From Symbiodinium kawagutii (Eukaryota > Sar > Dinophyceae > Suessiales > Symbiodiniaceae): DNA of 64,000 nt. Under the pieces are notes generated by a model. The model was not told the origin of the DNA, searched no databases, and saw only the letters and a list, made by a program, of their open reading frames with translations. Of the stretch, positions 53,088 to 63,699 are shown in pieces. The first letter of the stretch is position 1, and each line of letters begins with the position of its first letter. The DNA lies in contig VSDK01001550.1 of assembly GCA_009767595.1 (NCBI GenBank), positions 6,034-70,033 on the forward strand. Reading direction: 5' to 3'. A program made the position numbers and the translations under genes.

Positions 53088-53175
53088 TTGTAGGGATAAC
53101 AAGAACCAATTCAATGATACAATGGTGAATGATGGGGGAACCAGGGGTACTAAGGGTGAACTGACCCACAGCCGT
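53088..53175 (-). mobile_element. TIR element B8, truncated
   Basis: In minus sense it starts GGCTGTGGGTCAGTTCACCC, then TAGTACCCCTGGTTCCCCCA; the far end is decayed. It is the same sub-type as B9. Confidence 0.65.
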
Positions 53176-53537
53176 ATCATTGTTAGTGCTGAAGGATGGT
53201 AGATGATTGTACTTAATCATACTCAATGATAGCAGATGACGGTATATTCTGCTGATGGTAAATGATTCAATTGATGGTAAATGTAAAGGTTTCATGTTGA
53301 TCAATCATGGTGAATCATCATGAATCATGATTCACAGACTTCCAATGTTTGAGAATGACAATCAAAACATGCTGGATGGTCCCTGTTTATTTCAAAACCA
53401 GCCATTCCTACAGAATGGGAAATTCCGCTCATTGATCTTGTGAAGTTGCTGGTAGTCAGGTAGTCCTTTGGTCAAATCCCGCGTCTCACCTCATCAGAAA
53501 AATCCCAAAAAAATGATGATGACAATCCCCCCACCAA

Positions 53538-53759
53538 CTAGTACCGTCCCTTAAGAAACTCATCAGGCTGTTCACCACTGCTGACCTCTTTGTTTTGCAG
53601 CTGCTGTAGCCATCCAAACCACCGCTGCAGGGCCTGCAGGGCTGCCCCGCCTTTGTTCTCTTGGCCACAAGCGCCAGACCGCGTTCTCCAAACGCTGAAC
53701 ATCCAGATGGCTGCCTGGCGCGCCAGGAGACGAGGGGAACTCGCAGCGGACATCTTCAC
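53538..53759 (-). CDS. Exon, unknown protein
   Basis: It reads MKMSAASSPRLLARQAAIWM, then FSVWRTRSGACGQENKGGAA and LQALQRWFGWLQQLQNKEVS, up to a stop at 53538. Codon bias is very strong over 70 codons. A tandem GATGTGAA precedes the first ATG. AAAGAG|GTCAGC is a possible internal donor. The aromatic-rich helix WFGWLQQLQ is notable; no family is recognised. Confidence 0.55.
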   Translation of the reverse strand: MKMSAASSPRLLARQAAIWMFSVWRTRSGACGQENKGGAALQALQRWFGWLQQLQNKEVSSGEQPDEFLKGRY

Positions 53760-54060
53760 ATCTTCACATCTTCACACTAGGAACCATGTAGATCATGTAG
53801 GCTTTAGGATTTTTGATTGTTTGTGCAAGTGAAGGCCTGTCCATGCTTCGGTAGCTTCGGTTTTGCCAATGACTCGCAATATGTAAGTGTACGTTCTGCG
53901 CTGCGTTGAATCTGCCAGTGTGCAGTCTCACTCATTCGTCCCAAGTCACTCGAAGGGAAACTGGGCTCAGTGTCTGCCAATGCATATGTCCTAGTTTCGT
54001 GGTCTCATTGTTCGTTAAAGTGACCTTTTGCATGCACGTGTCGAACCTGAGACGATGTTC

Positions 54061-54082
54061 GTGTGTGTGTGTGTGTGTGCGC
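54061..54082 (+). repeat. (GT)n(GC)n microsatellite
   Basis: GTGTGTGTGTGTGTGTG passes into CGCGC. Confidence 0.85.
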
Positions 54083-54195
54083 GCATCAGTGTGCCTTGGG
54101 TGTATAAGGTCAGCTTGCATGCGCTGTACAGGAGGAGTCACCGTTGAAATAGGCTGTGCTTTCCGCAACACACTCTCTGCCCCTCCCATCTTAAC

Positions 54196-54831
54196 CTTGA
54201 GGATTTGGAAGACTGGCGGCTCGGTTGTCGAGGCTTCGCCTGACCCAATGTGCTGGGCACCAGCTGCACCACAAGTGCTGAAAGTAAAACATACCTAGTG
54301 ACCTAGCCATGCCATCCTTGCAGGCTTTCAAGAACAAGTGATATACAAGTCAACTTGAGTCAACTTGAGTCAACCTTGCGCAAAATCTGCCACGAATCCG
54401 CCTCTTGCGACTGACCGCTGGACCACCAAGTGGTTCTGGTAAGTGGTGCGAGACTGCCTGATGCGCGGAGCCCGTGCAGGTTCCAACAATGTACGTCTCA
54501 TCTGAGCACGAACCTGCTCCAATGAAGCAAAAAGGGGGTGCTTAAAACCTGAGAGTCCCAAGACATCTGTCAAACAATACCTTTCATTGGTCGCAAAATT
54601 TATCCGAAAATTATGTGACGCTACAACAAAAAGTCTGACTTGGCCCGATATGGGTGACAGCTGTCCTTGGTCTTCACACGTCCTTACTATACGTCTCAAA
54701 AGTCAAAGTTAACGGAGCCAAGACTTGATCACAATCTTGAGCCATTGGTTTATCCATGTCTAGTGGTGCTTAGCCGCTTAGCCATTTCCCGCAAGCTCCG
54801 CTGCAACCTCCTTGTTCGAGGCAGAGGTCAT
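54196..54831 (-). CDS. Unknown gene, start and two further exons
   Basis: A short first exon opens MTSASNKEVAAELA at 54831, four bases after an acceptor (CGATTTTAG). The main exon (from about 54699 to 54375) reads RLFVVASHNFRINFATNERY, then CLTDVLGLSGFKHPLFASLE, QVRAQMRRTLLEPARAPRIR and a basic stretch ending VARGGFVADFAQ at GCAAG|GTTGAC. The third exon (54277-54196), after TTTTACTTTCAG, completes the split codon and reads LVVQLVPSTLGQAKPRQPSR plus QSSKSS, with an AAG|GTTAAG donor. The main exon is secure as coding; the first exon less so. Family unknown. Confidence 0.55.
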
Positions 54832-55302
54832 GCAACTAAAATCGATTTCCTGGAACAGTGGAGGCGGTCTCCCAGATAGCGCCAGAAATACAATTCAAAT
54901 AGGCCTTGGTATAGTGATAGTGATCAATAATAGTGGGTCTGGTGGGTCATGGTGGGTTCATAGTGGTTTGAGAGTGGGTTGATAGTGGTCAATGGTGGTC
55001 AACAATGGTCAATAGTGGGTAACCACTGCGGTTCTTTGACGTCAGTAGTCGTTGGGACGACTGTTCAAAGGCACCGTGACTTTGCCACAAAGTGCCACCC
55101 TTGTAATGACTGCGCCACTAAGGATTGGATGTCCCCAGTTTTGCACATCTTCACCTTTCTACACCTTTACCATCCTTTACCTACCTGCAAAAGTAGCCAA
55201 TTCACTGGATCACAACTAGGATCAGATCGATCTGAATGCTGCAGCACCAATCTGAATGCTAAATCTGGCTCGTTTGTCCCACCTTTGCCCACCTTTTCCC
55301 AC

Positions 55303-55379
55303 CTTTTGACCGAATTCTCTGGCGGTCCTTGCCAATGGTTGCGACAGCTTTGCGCAGGCATTCTTCGTTCCAGGTGGTC
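55303..55379 (-). CDS. Exon, basic helix
   Basis: After CTGATCCAG it reads TTWNEECLRKAVATIGKDRQ plus RIRSK, ending at AAAAG|GTGGGA. This frame has the best codon bias of three open ones. Confidence 0.5.
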
Positions 55380-55718
55380 CTGGATCAGCTGTGAGGGGAA
55401 AGCACGAAGAATTCACATGTAAATCACTAGGTAAATGCAGGGAAACTATGAGAAAATATGGGAAAATATGCGAAAATATCATGTAAATACAGTGTCATGT
55501 CATGTGTGATGATGTCTCGAGAAGGAAACAATGCCAAGGCTTCCCCTTTAAAAGTATAAGTATAGACACAAATGTTTGTGTCTCAGCCGTTTTTCTTCTT
55601 ACTGCACCCAAGAATATCTCCTCTTATCCTTCTGCATCAAACGCCAGACCTCAATTGAAAGGTTACGACAGTTTCAATGATTCAACTCAAAACCACGAGC
55701 ATTCAATCATTCAATCCT

Positions 55719-55928
55719 TCAATCAGAAAAGCGGTTTCGCATGCAGTGCCAGCTGACTCTGTGAACTTTGTTCCAGGGCTTCCCGACTGCATTCTCAAAT
55801 CGTCGAGAGCTAACATCCCCAAGGGATTGGGTCGAGCCATTTGTGCCTCCGAACTGAACAAAGGATGACAGTCCAGAAGATTCCAGAAATGTTACAGTGT
55901 TCTCCAAAGAATTTGTATCGCCAGGCAC
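55719..55928. CDS. Coding-like segment, strand undecided
   Basis: The plus strand reads AVPADSVNFVPGLPDCILKS, then SRANIPKGLGRAICASELNK. The minus strand reads ESSGLSSFVQFGGTNGSTQS, then LGDVSSRRFENAVGKPWNKV. Both are biased like exons. Minus fits the neighbours. Confidence 0.35.
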
Positions 55929-56102
55929 AGTTGCGCAATGCCAAGGTGAGGTTATTCAATGAGAAATGCAAGGATGATATTCTGTAAGCCAGCACGAAGG
56001 ATGAGTCCCAGAACAGCACACTTCTTTGGAACGTTGACTCAGATCTCGAATGCCCCTTAGTTGACCAAACACTGAGATTTGAGACAGTTGTTGTCATTAT
56101 AC

Positions 56103-57161
56103 TGGCGAGTTATGATGGACCCATCAGAGCTGTCCGAACCGATATTCTGTGCGACCCATCCAAGGGACGTTACAAAAATGGTAGCTCGTCTGTTACGCAG
56201 TTCACCATTGTTTGAGATCCGATCGTGGTGAACGATAATAGTTTCGAACATTGGTGCACGTTGGCTAGTAATCAATGGAACATGATTCACCATTATCAAC
56301 AATCATGCAAGTTATTTTACATGTTATATGTATTACTCATGAATGCCTATGGTTAGTCATGATTATACTCACCATATGGTGGTTTCTCAAAATGGGGGTA
56401 ACCCCCAAATCATCCAATATCGGTCAATTATAGTCAGCGTAATAGTAATAAACCAGCATTCTTAGGGGTCCCCTATAAATGTTGGGAAATAGCCATATGA
56501 ACAATTTCTCATAATGATTTCCTATGATTCATCGTATCATGATTGCCCTATTAATCCTATTAATCATAAGCATAGATTAACCATAAATAACTATCAATCC
56601 TATTAATCATAAGCATAGATTAATCATAAATCGCTATATATTAATCCTGGTAATATCATGAATAGATATGATGATTTATGAATCACTATATTAATGGTCA
56701 TATAAATCCTATTAATCATAATTCACTATATTAATCCTGGTAATATCATGATTGCTCACCATACCATGAATCACTCGACAGTCCCGAGTCGCGCCTTCCG
56801 ACTTCGAGACGAAGTTGTCCTCCGACCTGGCGCCGGAAGTTCCCTGGGGAGAGATGGGGAGAGATGGCAGCATTTCTTCATGGCTTTTCCCAGGTGAAAG
56901 TACCCAAAAAAATTGGAAATGACCAGGTGAAAGCCATGAAACCACCTGGAAATTAGGTGCTTTATCAGAGAAACTCTTAGAAATTACCAGGTCAAATGTT
57001 TATGACTTCTCCAGGACGGGTGAAGCCACGGCCGAATCGGACACCATCACCCACCTCATGGCGGCGCACACCCGATCTCTGTCCACAGCCAATCCTGCGG
57101 AGATCCACGGTGGGAGATCGTCTTCGAGAAGAACATCATGAACGGCAGGCGCAACTGTTTC
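56103..57161 (-). CDS. Unknown gene, three exons
   Basis: Exon 1 (57161-57055), after AATCATACTCAG, reads ETVAPAVHDVLLEDDLPPWI, then SAGLAVDRDRVCAAM, ending at ATGAG|GTGGGT. Exon 2 (56883-56760) completes the split serine codon and reads HEEMLPSLPISPQGTSGARS, then EDNFVSKSEGATRDCRVIHG plus M, ending at GTATG|GTGAGC. Exon 3 (56264-56103) reads QRAPMFETIIVHHDRISNNG, then ELRNRRATIFVTSLGWVAQN, ending at GCCA|GTATAA; it needs a missing exon in between because phases do not match. Element A21 and repeats lie in that gap. Exons 1 and 2 are among the surest here. The last exon is beta-rich. No family is recognised. Confidence 0.55.
56373..56499 (+). mobile_element. TIR element A21
   Basis: The left end is ATATGGTGGTTTCTCAAAAT and the right end TAGGGGTCCCCTATAAATGT, then GGGAAATAGCCATAT. 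CATATGG flanks are inverted on both sides. Confidence 0.7.
56530..56760 (+). repeat. Interspersed TATTAATC repeats
   Basis: CTATTAATCATAAGCATAGA occurs twice, and ATTAATCCTGGTAATATCAT twice, interleaved over about 230 bases. Confidence 0.8.
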
Positions 57162-57621
57162 CTGAGTATGATTATATAACTAACAAGAAACTAAAAAGAG
57201 AAACTAAAACGAAACAAATAATTCAGCACCTAAAATCTAAAAAAAGAAACCGGGGTTGTCCTTACTTGACGGTTCATTTGTGAAGAACAAAAACATGTGA
57301 CTGGATCCGATTCAGCATCTGCGGGTCGGGTCATGATCAATACTCAAGGGTGTGAAAGCCATTCAACAAGCAGAATTGCAAATCTGCAAACAACGAACGA
57401 TTCCAGCTGTTGCTGATCAATCGATTAGCAAAAAAATTCACGTCACTGACCAATCACATGGGGGTAGCGGAACATGGAGCAATATCCTACAGATGAACCC
57501 ATTTCTGAGGGAAAGGCACCTTGAATCGCGTTCAAGTATGGGTGAGGCGAACAGAACTTCCAACCATCGCACTCACAAAGCCAGCGATGCCTAATGAAGA
57601 GAAGTGGGCATGTCTATCCGT

Positions 57622-57966
57622 TTAGGGGGGTGTCAAATTTATGAACCGCCGGACGCGGTTCTTCCGTCGCTGCGGAAGGGCCATTTTCAGCGTTTTGGCG
57701 AGCTGATCAAGGACAGCACGGAGAAATTCTGCACCATCGTCTTCGTATCGTTTCACCTGAGGCCAAGCGACTGACCAATGCATGCAGCTGGAGAGCTGGT
57801 TTTGAAATGTGAGTGCAGATCAAAACGGGATAGCAAGGGGACGGACGATTGAATTGTAAATTCTAGTCCGCAGTTCAGCGACTTGAATGTCAGTGTGATA
57901 AGTTCGAGAGCCAGGGCTGCAGCCAAGTAGTGTGCCAACTGGTTCAAAATCCAGCGTTCATTTGTT
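57622..57966 (-). CDS. Two overlapping exon choices, unknown protein
   Basis: From CCAACCCAG (exon from 57966) the frame reads TNERWILNQLAHYLAAALAL, then ELITLTFKSLNCGLEFTIQS, to CCTCAG|GTGAAA at 57757. The same CCTCAG is also a strong acceptor for a terminal exon (57756-57622) reading VKRYEDDGAEFLRAVLDQLA, then KTLKMALPQRRKNRVRRFIN and TAA. Both are well biased, but one CAG|GT cannot be donor and acceptor in one transcript, so this may be alternative splicing or one frame may be false. The plus strand over 57626-57774 also reads well (IYEPPDAVLPSLRKGHFQRF). Confidence 0.45.
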
Positions 57967-58161
57967 CTGGGTTGGGCTGGATCACTGAGTCGCAATCATT
58001 TTTAGCCGGTTGCCAAAAATTGAACATGATCCTGCATGAATAGTCACAACATGTCACAACCACCAAACAATGACGATGACTATGACACCACCACAACCAC
58101 AACCAGCAATCAGCAAACAACAACTGGATTGCTGCTGCCCACTGAAGTCTTGACAAGTCAC

Positions 58162-58470
58162 CTCTCGGTCCAGCTCGATTTGAAGTTGAGCCGCTTGCTG
58201 AAGAGCTTGGCATAGCTGTCCCACCGTAGCTTCTGAAAACACGTCCGCTGCATCGGTCAAAAACCTAGGCCACGGGGGGGCATGTGTTTTGGTGGACCAT
58301 GGCGACCATCCAAAGCTGATCAATGGGCCATCTTCATGGAGATAGGTGGCAGGAGCTGGTAGCAGTCTACACGACCTATCAGCTCCCTGCTGGCTCGAAA
58401 GGTGCCAAGAACGGAGTGCCAAGACAGCTGATTGCGGCTGATCAGCTTCCAACGGCCACCAGGATATCAT
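58162..58470 (-). CDS. Exon with helical glutamine-rich region
   Basis: One frame is open throughout: EADQPQSAVLALRSWHLSSQ, then QGADRSCRLLPAPATYLHED, a middle stretch, and TDAADVFSEATVGQLCQALQ followed by QAAQLQIELDRE, ending at CGAGAG|GTGACT. The last part has coiled-coil character and very strong codon bias. A GGCCTAG acceptor at 58265 could shorten it to the helical part. Confidence 0.55.
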
Positions 58471-59376
58471 GCTTCGCTCTGGGCATCAGCTCGTGGTCGT
58501 GTCGAACCAAGTGTAAGATCCGGTGCTTGGCCGAATCGATTCTAATCTGATTGATTTGATTGGATTAGACTAGGGTAACTATTAAGCAAACCATATTAGA
58601 ATTCGATTAGATTAAGGTAACTATTCTAATCTATTTAGTATCTCAAGAATTCCTAAGGTCAGTGATCAATATGAAGAAAACCATCTGTATATGGAACTGG
58701 TGTACTGGTTTATACTTATTGGCAGTTTGATGGTTCTGTGAACCAAGCTGATCCCCTGCCAGGCCACACCTGCATTGATCAACCAAAAGTCGTCCCACAA
58801 TGTCCCACAAATCCTGATGGGTTGGTACAGAACCCTTGCCGCTGGTTCATGAGGAAAGCCTGGTTTTTACATGTTTTGACCGGGGATGTTCCAATCAATC
58901 ATGTCATGATGGGATGATACTTGAGGGCCCAGGGGGAGGTGGACGAAAGCTAAGGTGTCCGCAGGTGGTTTAAAAAGACATCACAACAGACTCTGTCAAC
59001 ACACTTAGTGCGCCATAGCTCTTGCAAGGGAACCTGTATCTGTGAGAGCCCTGCTTTATGCATGCTGATCATGCAACCACACGGTATGTAATGGGATCCA
59101 CGCAAAAGTAGGTAAGATTAGATGCACATATGACGTGGTAATACGATGCAAGCTGCAAAAGGCAACAAAGCCGTTTATATTACATCCAAACTACAACGAC
59201 GGTTGCAAAAACATGTTTGTCCAAAAGCTGAAAAAACAAGGAAAAAATATATCTAAACATGTCGCTGAAAAGAAAACAATTTCCATGATTGCATGATTGC
59301 AATGTTCCTTGTAAGAAACAAAATTTGTATGCATCACAAGAAGTAAAGCTGGAGCAACCCACATTATGGAGACAGA
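58471..59376. other. Non-coding stretch
   Basis: There are GATTAGATTA words at 58545-58640, then single-copy AT-rich DNA. No exon or element is supported. Confidence 0.4.
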
Positions 59377-61331
59377 TTAGTCGGCGGAGGCAACAGCTTT
59401 TGGCTCTGCGTGGTGAATCTTGCAATATCTGTGGGATGGGTGCGTGGATTTTTGTACCAGATAAGAAAAGTACTGCAGCGTGGCGAGCCAAAGGGCCCTG
59501 GGCGGAGTTGAGCCCGAGAGGGGGGGGTCAACGAGTGAAACTTCACGCACAAGGTCCCGGGCCTGCCCCCAGACCCCTTACAATTGCTAAAGCAATAAAA
59601 AACTTCAGCTAGCTACCGCTAGCTTTCGTGATCAGATGTGGACAGGAAATCTAATTCAACATGACAAAAGATTGTCGTTAGAATAGCTAGGGGTATGTGA
59701 TGGTGCATGTTCTACTTGTGTTGGAAGAGGCATTGGATGGACTTCAGGTGCAGGCACGGGATCCAGTTACCATCACCACATGTTGACCCCCCTTCCCGGT
59801 CCATGTCTGCAAGCGGCTGATGGATCACCACGTCATCCCATGGGAAGTACTCCAAAGTTTCCAAGCCAGCCAAGCTCGCAGCCATCCATTGGATAAAGAG
59901 TTTCACTGCAGAGGAGCCACCGAAAGCACCACAGCCCCAATTGCCCGTGGCGCAACGCCGACGCTCCCCGTAGAACCGGACGGCTCCTTGGAAGCCACAC
60001 AGGGCTTTCAGCAGATCTCTCTGCAGATCTTCCACTTGAAGCCTCAAATCCCAAACAAATGTGGCAAATGCCAGGGAAAAAACAAATAATCTGTGCACAT
60101 GTATCAGATCCTGAAATCACAATGACTATGCACAACAACTTTGACCCTCCGGCCAAGGGCATTGCGATCACTGGTCCGAGGAAATGATTGGTTTTGATTT
60201 GTTTGCAAGATTTGAAGGCCCTAGCCTCAAGGCCAAACAAAAGCTCATTAAAGAACACTTGGCACCGCAGCAAACCAGTCCATCAACGATGCAACGTACT
60301 ACGAAGATCTGGCAGCAACACAAAGCAATATCAAAAGGTGCTAATTCTGCAAGCAACTTATGGTCATATCTGTATGGTCTTCCAATTCCACCACTGTCAT
60401 ACATTCGAGCATCGATCACAATTTGTATGGCATCGTAGAAAAAATCCGGGTCACTTTGATTGATACCTTCCAGAAAAGCAAAGGTGTCCAAGAATCCAAC
60501 ATGGCGACAAAAGTGTCGTGCCCCCTGAATCAGCAGGGCTTCGTTGTTTTCCAGCGATGGGCATAGCAGCGTTGCTGCACAGAGTTCGGGATGAGTTGCA
60601 AAAGTGATCTCTTCTTGTGCAGTGGATCCAGGTGCGTTGAGAAAAATTCCACCCCCCACCCGGGCATTGGCGAAATCCACATGCAAAGAAGCGTAGCGAG
60701 AGTTGTAGATGGGTTGGTGCAAGTCGCGCACCCTGACCTCACACAAGGGGCACGAGTTGCCCTCCAAAGCATCCAATGTCATGCCCCAGGTGTCTCCAAT
60801 CACGCGAGTGATTTGTATAACTTGTTCTTCAGAGTCAAGCACTTCGCTGACATGGTCGAAGTAGTTCAGAAAGCACCGGAGCTTTTCAGTGTTGGGAGGA
60901 AATGCACAGCCATCCTTTGGAAAGTAAAGTGGGCTCATGCTCACACCATTTGGCAGCAAGCCCAGGAAGGCCAAGGCCAGAAGTATTGCCACCTCCGAAT
61001 GTGCCAGAATCACAACTTCTGAAACGCCTGGGACCAACAATGGCACATCTTTGCTTCTGAATTTCGCAGCTGCTTGTTCTGCCAATCCAACAATCTTTGG
61101 AAGGATTCCAGAAAAAAAATGCTGTGACTCTGGGATATAGTCCAGTACTGCTTCAAAGTCCGGCTTTCCATCGCGCACTGCGTGGAAATTGGCATCTGAT
61201 GAAATTCTTTGGAGATATGAGCGTAAAGCAGTTGCATCGCGTGACTCTGCGACCTTTGGAAGGCCTTCAGAAATCTGAAGCCATTGCGAGGAAAAATAAT
61301 CTGGAGGGAAAAGACAGGCTTTGTCTCCCAT
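59377..61331 (-). CDS. PARG: Poly(ADP-ribose) glycohydrolase, three exons, about 468 residues
   Basis: PARG is a macrodomain enzyme that cleaves the ribose-ribose bonds of poly(ADP-ribose), ending signalling by PARP enzymes. Exon 1 (61331-60322) carries the helical accessory part (VAILLALAFLGLLP; TEKLRCFLNYFDHV) and the core signature VDFANARVGGGIFLN...QEE, with GGG at 226-228 and the catalytic QEE at 239-241. A 279-base GT-AG intron is closed in phase. Exon 2 (60042-59832) has LQRDLLKALCGF and the family motif ATGNWGCGAFGG (368-379). Exon 3 (59562-59377), after TCTGGGGGCAG, reads ARDLVREVSLVDPPLSGSTP, then an LWLATLQYFSYL helix like the usual PARG C-terminus. An in-frame TAG lies 18 bases before the ATG. 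Loop length GGG-x10-QEE is three longer than in human PARG. The domain order is complete. Confidence 0.9.
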
Positions 61332-61559
61332 CGAAACGCAACGACTCTATGACTCTACACACACACTCACTGTGCTGGACTTTAGCAAGTCATGGACCAT
61401 GTGCGCAACATAACTAGTCTCATACTATTGAATTGAACAGCACTGTCTTAATTGTAATCTAATTCTATCTCATGAGTTTGTCTGTTAACCAAAGACGCAA
61501 CAGGACTGTTCTGAATCTATTCAGATGCTATTTGTCTACACGGTCTATACGCGTCCTAC

Positions 61560-61656
61560 GTTTAGAGCTGGAGATGATCCACATTGGACGCTGCTTGAGC
61601 AACTGAAGCAAAGACTTGGCTGCACCCGCGGCCGCGCCCCTGTCCTCCTTCAATAC
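61560..61656 (-). CDS. Exon upstream of PARG, unknown protein
   Basis: After CATCTCTCTGAG it reads VLKEDRGAAAGAAKSLLQLL, then KQRPMWIISSSK, ending at TAAAC|GTAGGA. Strong codon bias. It could be a 5' exon of PARG or the end of the next gene. Confidence 0.45.
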
Positions 61657-61818
61657 CTCAGAGAGATGTTTGGCAGAAAAGTTTGTCAAATTCATCAGTT
61701 CACTGAGATTTCTAGAGATTTCTCTGTGGCATTTGGCATTCTGTGGCATTGTTCCATTGCTTGTCGGATCACTGGTTATGATCCATACTCTGAGAAAGTA
61801 CATCTCGATGCCTTGTGA

Positions 61819-62028
61819 ATGTACGAAAGTGATGAGCTACTCAAGGGTGATTCTGTGATTCGGCACCAGTGTCAAAACAGTGCCCAGCCTGCAGACTTGC
61901 TTTCCCTGATCGGACGTTTTGCTGCCTGCACATGCGACAGCACTGGTCAGATCTCAGTTACTTGGCATGATCTCTATGGGTGCGAGGGCGCGCACACGAA
62001 TCATTGTGTGGCCGCACCCCAGCGTTGA
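61819..62028 (+). CDS. Candidate plus-strand ORF, 69 codons
   Basis: MYESDELLKGDSVIRHQCQN, then SAQPADLLSLIGRFAACTCD and STGQISVTWHDLYGCEGAHT, with good codon bias and a stop. The minus strand has an exon-like reading too (TSAVACAGSKTSDQGKQVCR). Undecided. Confidence 0.35.
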   Translation: MYESDELLKGDSVIRHQCQNSAQPADLLSLIGRFAACTCDSTGQISVTWHDLYGCEGAHTNHCVAAPQR

Positions 62029-62269
62029 ACCCCGAGAAAAAAATCCTGCACCATGTGAATGTTCCGAAAATTTCTCTGAAAAAATGTGAAGGTCCATGAG
62101 TTCGCCCTCCGCTTGAGAAATCCCAGCTCAACCAAAGCTGGTTTATCCACTGCCAGATCCATCGTTGCAAACTTGGGAGTTTAGGTTGGGAGATGTTGGG
62201 TGATGTTGGGACATGTTGGGGGAGATTCTCCCATTTGAGTGACCACAGGGAAGGTTGCCCAGGCCCAGG

Positions 62270-63215
62270 TCATTCAGCCGCCTCTGCGTCGCGAGTCCAG
62301 ACTTCCAAGCCAGCTGCGCCCCAGGTTCCCATTGCTCGATTTGGTTCACCCGAAACAGAGACCTCTGGGGGTGGCAGGCGGTGGCACGACCAGACCACCT
62401 TGGACCAGTCGGTGCAGCGGTCACGGATGTTGTCCTGTTTTTTCTTGCAGCGTCTGACCTTGAGGCAGCAAGGTGTAATGTGATGTAGTCGTAGACTAGA
62501 GATGACTTGTTGGAACAACTTTGCTTCGCAAAATGATGGCAGGCCTGTTCTGCCTCCATGCAGCTATCTGGAAAAGATGAAGCTATGAGGTCAATCAGGA
62601 ACTGGCAATAGCCTCATCTAGACTTTTTGACCAGTAGGGTCGATGGTCAATAGTAATTAATTACTTGTAACAACTGGTAACTGGTAATGCTTGATAGTTT
62701 CTGAGTGGTCTTTGCACCGGAAAATGCAGCGTTGGCCCTCGACCAGATGCATCTCCCACCTTGATCTCTAGTCCAGTGTCATTGACATAGACGCCACCTG
62801 CTAGAACAGCACCATGCGGCGTGGAGGTGTCAGAAAATTGTGAACCGCTTGATTCTGCATCATTCAACCACTGGGGACGACCATTGAGCTATCCATTTCT
62901 GGTTTCAGGGTGTTTCAGGTCCATTTGGAGGATGTATCAAGGTGACATTACATGGTCAATGGTCAGTACAGCAACCATCAAACTACACGAGTAGCACATC
63001 GCATCCCAAAGCTGTGCTGACTTGCAAGCACAGCCCGAACATGACAGGCGAATCCGAATACCCCTTAGTTTGGCATATCATGAGGGCATATCATGTTTGG
63101 GATGGTATAGCACCTATTTTGTTTGCATCTCATGACCCAACTCGCAGCCAGGCCACATTTCTCTTCAGAAGAAGCCGTGAGGTTGAAGGCATCACACTGC
63201 TCCTGCCTGCGCATG
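62270..63215 (-). CDS. Unknown gene, three phase-0-linked exons
   Basis: Exon 1 (63215-63137), after CTCCCTCAAG, reads MRRQEQCDAFNLTASSEEKC plus GLAASW. Exon 2 (62870-62760), after GGTCGTCCCCAG, reads WLNDAESSGSQFSDTSTPHG, then AVLAGGVYVNDTGLEIK, ending at AAG|GTGGGA. Exon 3 (62458-62270), after TGCTGCCTCAAG, reads VRRCKKKQDNIRDRCTDWSK, then VVWSCHRLPPPEVSVSGEPN and a stop. Both joins are phase 0. Codon bias is very strong in all three. Cysteines and beta-like stretches suggest a folded domain, not recognised. The ATG in exon 1 directly after the acceptor may be the start. Confidence 0.6.
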
Positions 63216-63699
63216 CTTGAGGGAGCTACCCCGTAGATTTTTGGAGCTCCAGGAAGCTCAATTGAACCATGAAAAAGATTATCTTTATTTAGATATGTAA
63301 ATTAAATAATTGAACCATGAAAAAGATCCCGGTCGTGGATTGAATCACAAAATAACTCCAGATAGACCAGGCTGCCAGGCCATTTTACAACATGCCAGCA
63401 AAGTAATTAGGATCCGCTGATCTTGTCAGATCTCTCCAAAACTACCAAAATGATGATTCCGGGTTATAAAGATTCACAAGCCTGGCAATCACCTCAGCTT
63501 GAGATTGTTCCCTTGATACCCACAGCTGATGACGCAGTATCAGCTGCCGTAACGCAGCCAGTCAAGTAGAATTCTGCCGCTAGGCCTGAGAATCATCGAG
63601 AAGGAGCCAAATGGGTCATCGCTGGTTGGCATTCGGCTCAATCGCTCCCTGAGTCAAACGCAAGTTGATCTCCATGGTCTCCATGGTCAAAAAGAATGC

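Noticed and set aside
57622-57756. Ubiquitin protease fragment because of GAEFLRAVLDQL
   Set aside because: It resembles the HEFL...LLD motif of USP enzymes but lacks the preceding Q-Q-D and any other box.
57626-57774. Plus-strand exon IYEPPDAVLPSLRKGHFQRF
   Set aside because: It reads well and has an acceptor, but the opposite strand has an equally open frame with a stronger acceptor and matching orientation; kept only as an alternative.
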